A program made the translations under genes and the position numbers. A DNA stretch of 64,000 nucleotides from CAADGL01 sp964643885 (GTDB lineage: Bacteria; Planctomycetota; Phycisphaerae; UBA1845; Fen-1342), in NCBI GenBank assembly GCA_964643885.1, contig CAZXUI010000003.1, positions 1 through 64,000 on the forward strand, read 5' to 3'. Within the stretch, counting starts at the first letter, position 1. Every line of letters begins with the position of its first letter. The notes beneath the pieces are model-generated. The model searched no databases, had not been told where the DNA came from, and worked only from the letters and a program-made list of their open reading frames with translations. This document shows, piece by piece, positions 34,025-41,875 of this stretch.

Positions 34025-35647
34025 TCAACCGGCCAGCGAGCGCTGGGCGACGTCGGGCAGCTCGACGCGGGCGCGGTCGATCTGCTGCTGCCAGCGCGGG
34101 CGATACTCGCTGATGGTGCGGGCCAAAAGCTGGGCGAACTCGGGATCGAACTGCTTGCCGGACTGCGCGAGAATCTCCTCCAGCGCATCGTCGATCGTGC
34201 GGCCGGGGCGGTAGGCGCGGTTGCAAGTCATGGAGTCGAAAGCCTCGGCGATGGCGAGCATGCGCGAGCCGATGGGGATGTCGACGCCGGCCAGTCCGTC
34301 GGGGTAGCCGCTGCCGTCGTAGTGCTCGCGCACGTGGCGGATGATGAGCGTTTCGGTCTCGAAGACGCGCAGCGGCTCGAGGATGCGGCAGGTCGTCAGC
34401 GGCACGTCGCGCAGCATTGCGAGCTCCTGCGGCGCGAGCGGCCTGGGCTTGACGAGCAGCTCGTCGGGCAGGCCGATCTTGCCCAGGTCGTGCAGCATCG
34501 CGGCGTTGGCGGTCGCGAGGCGCAGCGCGGGCGACCAGCCGGCGGCCTTAACGAGCCACTTGGTGTACTGCGTGACGTTGCGCGAGTGCCAGGCGCTGTA
34601 GCGGTCGCGGGCGTCGAGGGCCTGGATCAGGGCCCACACGCTCTGCAAGCACAGTTCCTTGGAGCGCATCGTCAGCGAGTAGATCTCTTTCCGCAGCCGG
34701 TCCACTTCATCCGTGGGCTGATCGGTCGGGTTGACGAAGTCGCTGAGCTGGTCGCAGCGGGTGACGCAGTCGCGGCCGTTGCGCTTGCTCTTGTAGAGGG
34801 CGCGGTCGCCGAGATCGAGCAGGTCCGCGACGGAGGCGACGCGCGAGTCGCTCGAACTGGCGACGCCGAAGGAGGCGCGGACGTCGACCTGGGGCTGGTG
34901 CGGCAGGCGGACGGCCTGGGCCAGGCCGCGGCGCATGCGTTCGGCCAGCTCGGCCGCGTCGCGCAGATCCGTTTCGGGGCAGATGATGGCGAATTCCTCG
35001 CCGCCGTAGCGGGCGACGTAGTCGGTCTCGCGAACCTGCGTCGCGAGATGGTGTGCGGTCATCCGCAGCACCTGGTTGCCGGCCTCGTGCCCGAAGGTGT
35101 CGTTGATCGCCTTGAAATGGTCGAGATCGACCATGACGAGCGAGACGATGCCGCCGTAGCGGCGGGTGCGCATGAATTCCTGGTCGAGCAGGCGGCGGAA
35201 TTGCGTGTGATTCCACAGGCCGGTCAGACCGTCGGTCAGCGCGGCTTTTTCGAGCCGCTGCTGGAGGCGGTGGAAGCGCATGCCGTTGCGGATGCGGGCG
35301 CGCAGCTCGCCGGGGTCGAAGGGCTTGTGGAGATAGTCGTCGGCGCCGGCGTTCAGGCCGGCCTGCTTGCCGTCGCTGCTGTGATGAGCGGTAACGAGCA
35401 CGAAATAGATGCCGTCGAGGGTCGGATCGCTGCGGACACGGCGGCAGATTTCCAGACCGTCGAGCTCGGGCAGCTTTACGTCGCAGATGACCACCTTGGG
35501 GCAATACCGGGATATGAGGCGCAGTCCCTCGCCGCCGTCCTCAGCCTGCACCACCGAGTAATTCCAGGTGAGCAGCCGCTGAACCAGGAGCGCCCGCTGG
35601 CTCGGGTCGTCCTCGATCACACAGATATCGACGTTGTTTTGCGTCAT
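34025..35647 (-). CDS. Response regulator with GGDEF and HD-GYP domains
   Basis: A 540-aa cytoplasmic signalling protein. Residues 1-125 are a receiver domain with acceptor Asp near 54 in ICDVKLPELDG. Residues about 135-300 are a diguanylate cyclase domain with RYGGEEFAII near 212 (intact GGEEF). Residues about 320-520 are an HD-GYP phosphodiesterase domain with MLHDLGKIG and HYDGSGYPDGL. Both c-di-GMP synthesis and breakdown motifs look functional. No sensor histidine kinase is adjacent, so the phosphodonor is unknown. It stands divergent from panB. Confidence 0.92.
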   Translation of the reverse strand: MTQNNVDICVIEDDPSQRALLVQRLLTWNYSVVQAEDGGEGLRLISRYCPKVVICDVKLPELDGLEICRRVRSDPTLDGIYFVLVTAHHSSDGKQAGLNAGADDYLHKPFDPGELRARIRNGMRFHRLQQRLEKAALTDGLTGLWNHTQFRRLLDQEFMRTRRYGGIVSLVMVDLDHFKAINDTFGHEAGNQVLRMTAHHLATQVRETDYVARYGGEEFAIICPETDLRDAAELAERMRRGLAQAVRLPHQPQVDVRASFGVASSSDSRVASVADLLDLGDRALYKSKRNGRDCVTRCDQLSDFVNPTDQPTDEVDRLRKEIYSLTMRSKELCLQSVWALIQALDARDRYSAWHSRNVTQYTKWLVKAAGWSPALRLATANAAMLHDLGKIGLPDELLVKPRPLAPQELAMLRDVPLTTCRILEPLRVFETETLIIRHVREHYDGSGYPDGLAGVDIPIGSRMLAIAEAFDSMTCNRAYRPGRTIDDALEEILAQSGKQFDPEFAQLLARTISEYRPRWQQQIDRARVELPDVAQRSLAG

Positions 35648-36016
35648 GTCCCTTCCCCGGCCGCGAGATCAGCGCGCCCGCGTCCAGCGGGTCCCGAACG
35701 CGCGGTCGGAAAGTGTGTACGTTGGTCCGGCCGGCTGCGGGGAACCGGGCCAGTAGTCTCGTCAGAGTCAAGAATCACAATGGCGCGGCGCCGGCGTCGA
35801 CTGCGCGGACAAAATAAACCACCGCCATTGAGAGAGGCGGGATTAGCGGACGCGGCGGGTCTGTGACGGCTGTGCCGATGGGAGTACCATGGCGGCCGAC
35901 GGGCCGCAGAATACGCTTGGGGGAGACGACAGCGGTGCGAACCGGCGGCCGGCCGATAAGCGGCCCGCGCGGCGGCGGGCGGAACGGCGCGGCCCGGCAT
36001 CTGAGAGGTTGTGGGT
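35648..36016. other. Divergent intergenic region before panB
   Basis: This 369-bp region holds, presumably, promoters for the regulator (minus) and panB (plus). An AATAAACC-rich patch near 35812 is the only AT-rich part. I see no convincing gene or repeat. Confidence 0.5.
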
Positions 36017-36868
36017 ATGCATCCTGAGCGGCGCAGACGGGTCACGCTCGAAGACCTGCGGCGGATGAAGGCGGCTGGCGAGAAGTTCGCGATGCTGACC
36101 GCGTACGATTATCCGACCGCCGCAGCGGCCGAGGCGGCGGGCGTGCACTCGCTGCTGATCGGAGATTCGCTGGCGTGCGTGGTGCTCGGACACGAGAACA
36201 CGCGCGGCGTGTCGCTGGAGCTGATGATCGAGCTTGGGAAGGCGGTGCGGGCGGGTGCGCCGCATGTGTATTTCGTCGGCGACGTTCCTTTCAAGGCGAT
36301 GCAGGCGGGCGACGAGGGTGTGCTGTCCGCGGCGGAGCGATTCACGCGCGAGGCGGGCTGCGATGCGGTCAAGTTCGAGGCGGACCGGTCGCACGAAAAG
36401 CTGGTCGAGGAACTGGCGCGGCGGCACGTCGAGACGATCGTGCACCTGGGCCTGCGGCCGCAGCAGATCGAGAGCCCGGATGGATATCGGGCACAGGCCC
36501 GCGACGTGGATGCGATCGAGCAGCTTGTGCGGGATGTGAAGCTGCTGGTGGATGCGGGCGCTGCGATGGTGCTGCTGGAGGCCGTACCGAATGAGGCGTC
36601 GCAGGCCGTGGCTGCGGCGGTGGATGTGCCGCTGATCGGCTGCGGCGCCGGGCCGGCGTGCGACGGGCACGTCGTAGTCACGCACGACATGCTCGGAATC
36701 GGCGCGATCCGGCCGCCGAGGTTCGTACCTGTGCTGGCACAGGTCGGCCGCGTGACGCAGGAAGCGATGCGGCAGTATGTGACGATGATCGTCGAGGGCC
36801 GGTACCCGGCTGCGGAGCATGTTTATCCGATGCGGCGGCAGGCGGCGGATACGCCGGCTCGCGGATGA
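36017..36868 (+). CDS. panB: 3-methyl-2-oxobutanoate hydroxymethyltransferase
   Basis: PanB, 283 aa, adds a hydroxymethyl group from methylene-tetrahydrofolate to alpha-ketoisovalerate to make ketopantoate for pantothenate and CoA. The opening TLEDLRRMKAAGEKFAMLTA, the metal ligands in GDSLACVVLG and FVGDVPFKAM, VKFEAD and LLEAVPNEAS are in place. I chose ATG 36017 rather than GTG 36011. The stop overlaps the next start (ATGA), beginning a run of four overlapping genes. No panC or panD is in the window. Confidence 0.96.
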   Translation: MHPERRRRVTLEDLRRMKAAGEKFAMLTAYDYPTAAAAEAAGVHSLLIGDSLACVVLGHENTRGVSLELMIELGKAVRAGAPHVYFVGDVPFKAMQAGDEGVLSAAERFTREAGCDAVKFEADRSHEKLVEELARRHVETIVHLGLRPQQIESPDGYRAQARDVDAIEQLVRDVKLLVDAGAAMVLLEAVPNEASQAVAAAVDVPLIGCGAGPACDGHVVVTHDMLGIGAIRPPRFVPVLAQVGRVTQEAMRQYVTMIVEGRYPAAEHVYPMRRQAADTPARG

Positions 36869-37749
36869 GCAGCCTGGCGGCGCCGTCTGCCTGTCCGATC
36901 TGCGGCCGGCGGCCGGGCGTGCGGCTGACGCTGCAAAATGGGAAACCGCTGCGCTGGTGCGGGTCGTGCCGGCTGGGGTGGTGGGATTGGCCGGCGTTCG
37001 ATCCGGCCGGCTTTTATGACCGCGACTATTTCGCATCGCCGGCGGCCAAGGGATATGGCGATTATGCGTCGCTGGAGAGGGGCGTGCGGCGGACGGCGCG
37101 AGCCCGGCTGGAGCGGATCGAGGCGTTGCTCTCGCCACTGGCGGCGGCGCGCGAGCCGAGACGAATCATCGACCTGGGGTGCGGCACGGGCTGGTTTCTG
37201 GACGAGGCCCGCGAGCTGGGCTGGAGCACAAGCGGGATCGAGGTGAGTCCCTACGCGTCGGCCGAGGCGGTGCGGCGCGGGCTGGAGGTTCGCAGCGAGC
37301 CGCTGGAGGAGATCGAGCTTCCGGCCGGAGCCTTCGACGTGGTGACGCTCTGGGACGTGATCGAGCATGTGCGCGACCCGGTGGGCGTGCTGGACCGGGT
37401 GGCGCGCGGACTGCGGCCGGGTGGCGTGCTGGCGCTGTCGACGGGGGATGTGCTTTCGCTGTGTGCGCGGCTGAGCGGGGCGCGCTGGCATTTGTTCAAC
37501 CTGCCGGAGCATCTGTTCTTCTTTTCGGTTCGCTCGCTGACGCGGCTGCTGGAGCGGGCGGGCTGTCGTGTGGTGCGCATCGTTCGCGAGCTGAACTGGG
37601 TGCCGGTCTCGTACGTGTTCGAACGGCTCGGTAAGACGTTGCTTCGCGCGGATAGCCGGCGCTGTCCAGCGCTGATGGCCGGCTGGCTGCTACCGGCGAC
37701 GCTGCTGGACGTGCTGGGGGTTTACGCGGTGCGGAGGACGGACCGTTGA
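36865..37749 (+). CDS. Class I SAM-dependent methyltransferase with zinc ribbon
   Basis: A 294-aa methyltransferase. An N-terminal CPICG...CGSC pair suggests a zinc ribbon. The SAM motif IIDLGCGTGWFLDEAREL is near residue 98. The acidic GIEVSPYA, the WDVIEHVRDP motif typical of methyltransferase type 11/UbiE-like enzymes, and LRPGGVLAL are present. This layout is frequent in glycan or natural-product methylation, but the substrate is unknown. It overlaps panB upstream and birA downstream. Confidence 0.85.
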   Translation: MSSLAAPSACPICGRRPGVRLTLQNGKPLRWCGSCRLGWWDWPAFDPAGFYDRDYFASPAAKGYGDYASLERGVRRTARARLERIEALLSPLAAAREPRRIIDLGCGTGWFLDEARELGWSTSGIEVSPYASAEAVRRGLEVRSEPLEEIELPAGAFDVVTLWDVIEHVRDPVGVLDRVARGLRPGGVLALSTGDVLSLCARLSGARWHLFNLPEHLFFFSVRSLTRLLERAGCRVVRIVRELNWVPVSYVFERLGKTLLRADSRRCPALMAGWLLPATLLDVLGVYAVRRTDR

Positions 37750-38579
37750 CCGCGCTGGGCGTGACTGTGGCGGATCTGCTGAGTCGCGGGCCGCTCAGGC
37801 GGATCGGCCGCAGCGTGCACGTGTTCGATTCGATCGAGAGCACGAATGCGTTCCTGCTGGAGCGATGCGAGAGCCTGATCGACGGCAGCGTGGCCTATGC
37901 GGAGCATCAGACGCGCGGGCGGGGCCGACTGGGGCGCTCGTGGGATGCGCCGGCGGGTTCGTCGGTGATGCTCAGCGTGCTGCTGATCGAGCGGGAAGCG
38001 GGCCCGCTAATCGCGCTTTCTTCGAGGATGGCCGCGGTGGCCGCGTGCGAGGCGATCGAGCGCGAGACGCGTTGCCGGCCGCGGCTTCGCTGGCCGAACG
38101 ACCTGATGCATGCGGATCGGAAGCTCGGAGGCGTGCTGGTGGAGACGAGTCCGCTGTCGCCGGGGGCGGCGGCGCGGCGTGGGCGGGCGGGAATGACGGC
38201 GCGAGCGGTGGTGATCGGCATCGGCATCAACTGCTCGCAGAGCGAAGAGGACTTCGACGCGTCGATCGCGGGGAAGGCGACTTCGCTGAGGCTGGCGTGC
38301 GGTGAGGCGATCGATCGGGTCGCACTGGCGGCGCGGCTGCTGGAGCGGCTGGACGCGATCGCTGCGGCGGATTGTAGCGATGCGGGCGTTTTGGACGCGG
38401 TGCGCGAGGCTTGGCTGAAGCGGTGCGGCGACGTGGGGCAGCGCATCACGCTCGTCCACAACGGCAACCGCGTCGACGGGGTTGTGGAGCAGATCTCGCT
38501 CGACGGCGATTTGATACTGCGGCTCGATTCCGGCGAGAGGAAGAGCTTTGGCGCGGCGACGACGACGCGGAGCTGGTAA
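37746..38579 (+). CDS. birA: Biotin-[acetyl-CoA carboxylase] ligase
   Basis: A 277-aa biotin protein ligase that makes biotinyl-AMP and attaches biotin to the carboxylase carrier protein. Key motifs are STNAFLLE, QTRGRGRLGRSWDAPAG (biotinyl-AMP loop), LRWPNDLMHADRKLGGVLVE and GIGINCSQ. A C-terminal SH3-like cap (about 230-277) is present. There is no N-terminal HTH, so it is the catalytic-only form and not a repressor. The start is TTG at 37746, overlapping the preceding stop. The end overlaps the membrane-protein frame. Confidence 0.92.
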   Translation: MTALGVTVADLLSRGPLRRIGRSVHVFDSIESTNAFLLERCESLIDGSVAYAEHQTRGRGRLGRSWDAPAGSSVMLSVLLIEREAGPLIALSSRMAAVAACEAIERETRCRPRLRWPNDLMHADRKLGGVLVETSPLSPGAAARRGRAGMTARAVVIGIGINCSQSEEDFDASIAGKATSLRLACGEAIDRVALAARLLERLDAIAAADCSDAGVLDAVREAWLKRCGDVGQRITLVHNGNRVDGVVEQISLDGDLILRLDSGERKSFGAATTTRSW

Positions 38580-40575
38580 GCGTCGCAGACCGGTCGCCGG
38601 GACGGGCGACACGGGCTCACTCGTCGCTGCGCGCCGATTCGAAACAGCGGCCGGCACAACGTCACGCGGTGCGGAGATCGGCCCGCGCGGACACGGGCGG
38701 GCCGATGCGACGAAGCGAACGCGGCCGCGCGGAGGCAGATCGAACGCCGCGGCCTCGGCCAGCGGCGGCCGGCTGCGGATGCTGCCCGTGTACGCCGGCG
38801 CGGGCGGCGTGGCGAGCGGCTCGATGCTCGGGCTGACGCTGCTGGGCCGTGAGCTTACGCAGCATGCGACGCAGTCCTGGGCGGGCAGCGTGGCGATGGC
38901 CTTGCCCGCGGCGGTGGGCGTCGTGATGGGGCTGCTCTATCCGCGGCGCGTGATTCAGCGGCATCTGGCCGAGGCCGGTGCGGGCGGCGGAGGCACTGCG
39001 GGCCACGTCGATCACGCCGTGCTCGCGCGGCCGGCGATCGCATTCGCTACGACGTTGACCGCGGTGCTGCTCTGTGTGCTGGCGGTGCTTTGGCTGATCG
39101 CGTGGATCGTGGCGGATTCGCTCGAGCCGATTGGCGGCCTGCTGCGCGACGCCTTCCTGCTGCCCGCGGGAATCGGGCAGGTGCTGCTGCTCAGTCCGGT
39201 GGCCGTCGTGACGTGGCTGGTCTCGCTCGGCGGCACGGTCTCGATTGTCGCGCTGCATGGCTGGTATCGCGAGCTGACCGATCCGCAGACGCGGCTCGCG
39301 CGGCTGTGGCTCGTCCTGCTGACCGCCGGCTGCGCTGGGGCGGTGCTCTGCGGGACGATCGGTTCGAGTGCGGCCGGGGCGGTGGTGATGCTCGCGCTGT
39401 TGATGAGTGCGGCGGGCTTGCCGCTGCTGGCGCGCGGGCAGCAGGTCGACCCGGGTGTCAGGCGAGCGGCCGTCTCGGCCGGCCGAAGCCCGGACCGAGC
39501 TGCGCTGACTACTGTTGCGACGGCGGCTGCGCTCGTCGCGTGCAGCCTGGCCATCGTCCGGCCGGAGGTCCCATTCTCGTCGCGGGCGGCGACGCTGGCG
39601 CTGGCGGCGGCCGGGGGTCTGGCGCTCGGGCGGGCGATGCTTGCGCTGCGGTGTTCGACGTCCTGCGGCGTGCTGGCGCTGCTGGCGGCGGCGGTGGCGA
39701 TGTTGCTGCCCTATGACGCGATCCTGCACCCTTCGATTGCGGTCGACCTCGTGCGGGTGGGGTTCGTCGGCGCGAGCAGTGCGGCCGGAGTGACGTTGAT
39801 TGCCCGGCGGATCGGCCGGGCGACGCGGAACGTGCAACGGGCGCTGGCGCTGCTGGGGGCGCTGACGGCCCTGGCGCTGGGGGTGGGGCTGACGGCCGCG
39901 GGCGTGGCGGTCGACGTGGCCGGGCCGCGGTTTGTGCTGGTCGGGTCGGCGCTGCTCGGAGCGGCCGTGGCGGGCGGACTTCTGTGGCGCGATTGGCCTG
40001 CGCGGCGCGAGGTTCGTTACGGCGGTCTCGCGGGGCTGGGGCTCGCCGGGCTGCTGCTGGCGTTGCAGGCGTCCTGGTCTGGCGGGCGAGCGGTGGAGCC
40101 GACGGGTGCGCCGCTGCGCGTCGAGCGGATCGATTCGGTGTGCGAGCTGCTTTCGGCTGGCGGGTTGCGGGTCGGGCGTGTCTCGGAATCCGATCGAGCC
40201 GGCGCGCTCACGCAGCGATCGATCGCCTGGAGCGGGAGGCGGTACGACGTGATCGTGGTCGAGCGCGGCGCGTGGGAGTCGGCATTGGCGGGGGGCGAGC
40301 TCGAACGGCTGATGCGCCGCTGTCGGGCGACGCTGGTACTCGGCGGGCGGTGTCTGGTGGAGCTGGGTGACGAACCGTCCGAGGCGGGCGCCGCCGGCAG
40401 CGAAGCTGCGCTAACGCAACGGTTTGCACGGATCTTCGGCGGTGGGCAGGAAGTTCGGCTCGAGACGGCCGAAGGTGAGGTAAGGCTGGTGGCGGCCGGC
40501 CCCGACCTTTTCGATTGGCTGGTTGGTCGCCGCATGGCGGCTGGTTATCGTGTGAATTTGCAGCCGCTGCCGTAG
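38548..40575 (+). CDS. Large polytopic membrane protein, function unknown
   Basis: Up to 675 aa. The first 75 residues are Arg/Gly-rich and may not be translated: TTG 38548 is the longest start, and ATG 38779 (MLPVYAGAGG) is a good alternative with no clear ribosome-binding site. About 12 hydrophobic segments follow (to about residue 500). A soluble C-terminal domain ends it, with YDVIVVERGAWESALAGGEL and LVLGGRCLVELG, which look like the end of a spermidine-synthase-type domain. Fusions of membrane domains with such domains are known in planctomycetes, but the SAM site is not visible. It follows birA. Confidence 0.6.
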   Translation: MARRRRRGAGKRRRPVAGTGDTGSLVAARRFETAAGTTSRGAEIGPRGHGRADATKRTRPRGGRSNAAASASGGRLRMLPVYAGAGGVASGSMLGLTLLGRELTQHATQSWAGSVAMALPAAVGVVMGLLYPRRVIQRHLAEAGAGGGGTAGHVDHAVLARPAIAFATTLTAVLLCVLAVLWLIAWIVADSLEPIGGLLRDAFLLPAGIGQVLLLSPVAVVTWLVSLGGTVSIVALHGWYRELTDPQTRLARLWLVLLTAGCAGAVLCGTIGSSAAGAVVMLALLMSAAGLPLLARGQQVDPGVRRAAVSAGRSPDRAALTTVATAAALVACSLAIVRPEVPFSSRAATLALAAAGGLALGRAMLALRCSTSCGVLALLAAAVAMLLPYDAILHPSIAVDLVRVGFVGASSAAGVTLIARRIGRATRNVQRALALLGALTALALGVGLTAAGVAVDVAGPRFVLVGSALLGAAVAGGLLWRDWPARREVRYGGLAGLGLAGLLLALQASWSGGRAVEPTGAPLRVERIDSVCELLSAGGLRVGRVSESDRAGALTQRSIAWSGRRYDVIVVERGAWESALAGGELERLMRRCRATLVLGGRCLVELGDEPSEAGAAGSEAALTQRFARIFGGGQEVRLETAEGEVRLVAAGPDLFDWLVGRRMAAGYRVNLQPLP

Positions 40576-40617
40576 CGGCGGCGCGAAGCGCTGGGCGCGC
40601 GGACGGAGGGAGTCGGG

Positions 40618-41523
40618 ATGTCGTTGCTGGTGACGGGATCGATCGGGATTGACACGGTGGAGACTCCGCACGGGTCGGTCGAGAATGCGTTGGGCGGGTC
40701 GGCGGTGTACTTCTCGCTGGCGGCGAGCCTGTTTGCGCCGGTGCGGATGGTCGGCGTGGTGGGCGACGACTTCGAGGCGAAGCTGCTGGCGCCGCTGGCG
40801 GCGCGGAAGATCGACGTGAAGGCGGTGGAGATTCGCAAGGGGAGCAAGACATTTCGCTGGCACGGCCGCTACCAGGGGGCGATGAACGAGGCCGAGACGG
40901 TGAGCGTGCATCTGAACGTGCTGGCCGAGCGCGGGCCGGAGATTCCGCCGGAGTACGTGGATTCGGATTATGTCTTTCTGGCCAATACGCATCCGGCGCT
41001 TCAGCGGACGCTGGCGGGCAAGCTGACGGGGGCGAGTCTGATCGTCTGCGACACGATGAACCTGTGGATCAACAATGAGCGGGCGGAACTGCTGAAGACA
41101 CTGAAGGAAGTGGACGGGCTGGTGCTGAACGAAGGCGAGGCGCGGCTGCTGACGGGAGAGCAGAACCTGCCGCGGGCGGGGCGGGCGATCCTGGAGATGG
41201 GTCCGAGCTTCGTGGTGATCAAGAAGGGGGAGCACGGCAGCATGCTGATCTCGCAGGAGGACTTCTTCGTGGTGCCGGCGTACCCGACGATGCAGACGGT
41301 GGACCCGACCGGCTGCGGCGATACCTTCGCGGGAGCGATGATGGGCTACCTGGCGGCGCAGGATCGGCACGATGCGGCGACGCTGCGGGCGGCGATGGTG
41401 CGCGGATCGGTGGTGGCGAGCTTCGTGATCGAATCGTTCTCGGTCGAGGCGTTGTCACGCGTATCGGCCGACACGATCGAGCAGCGGCTGGAGGAGCTGC
41501 GGGAGATGACGAGGTATGAGTGA
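40618..41523 (+). CDS. PfkB-family carbohydrate kinase
   Basis: A 301-aa ribokinase-fold sugar kinase. LGGSAVYFSLAASLF (N-terminal substrate motif), VIKKGEHGSML and the catalytic DPTGCGDTFAGAMMG with its base Asp are present. The residues between suggest a nucleoside- or sugar-type substrate that I cannot specify. GGAGGGAG precedes the ATG. It starts 42 bp after the membrane protein gene, so it may be the last gene of the panB-to-kinase run. It converges on the metalloprotease gene, with a hairpin terminator between. Confidence 0.9.
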   Translation: MSLLVTGSIGIDTVETPHGSVENALGGSAVYFSLAASLFAPVRMVGVVGDDFEAKLLAPLAARKIDVKAVEIRKGSKTFRWHGRYQGAMNEAETVSVHLNVLAERGPEIPPEYVDSDYVFLANTHPALQRTLAGKLTGASLIVCDTMNLWINNERAELLKTLKEVDGLVLNEGEARLLTGEQNLPRAGRAILEMGPSFVVIKKGEHGSMLISQEDFFVVPAYPTMQTVDPTGCGDTFAGAMMGYLAAQDRHDAATLRAAMVRGSVVASFVIESFSVEALSRVSADTIEQRLEELREMTRYE

Positions 41524-41526
41524 GGA

Positions 41527-41560
41527 GGGATTGAGGGATTGAGGGATTGAGGGATTAAGG
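41527..41560. repeat. GGGATTGA short tandem repeat
   Basis: About four copies of the octamer GGGATTGA directly follow the kinase stop codon, a simple-sequence tract. Confidence 0.85.
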
Positions 41561-41765
41561 GGGGCAGGTGCGCGGGGATGCGCGGGGGCCTGCCCACGCG
41601 GCGGAAACGGGTAATGAGCAGAATCTGTGCTGCGGGGGCGCCCGCTGGGAGTGGGAATGCCTGAATCTGTATCGCCCAGAGGTTTCGCGGGGTTCAGCCT
41701 GACGTTTCTCTGAGATCGGTCGCAGACAGGGACTGCGACGCTGTAACGTCCCGATCGCAAAACAA

Positions 41766-41803
41766 ACGCCCCGTCCGGGCGAGGTTCGCGCCGGGCGGGG
41801 CGT
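41766..41803 (-). terminator. Intrinsic terminator of the metalloprotease gene
   Basis: ACGCCCCG pairs with CGGGGCGT around a further GC-rich stem. Read on the minus strand it is followed by TTTGTTTTG. It could also act on the kinase transcript. Confidence 0.75.
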
Positions 41804-41875
41804 GTCGATTGTCAGCCGGATCGAATCAGGCCGGCGGTGCTGACCGACTGCCGGCCGAACCGCGTCGGGCCGCCA

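Larger units (their letters stand above)
41524..41875. other. Convergent intergenic region
   Basis: This 352-bp region follows two convergent stop codons. It contains an 8-bp tandem repeat (41527-41560) and a terminator hairpin (41766-41803). Otherwise nothing is recognisable. Confidence 0.6.

Noticed and set aside
35764..35866. 28-codon open frame beginning MARRRRR
   Set aside because: No ribosome-binding site, extreme Arg content, no family.
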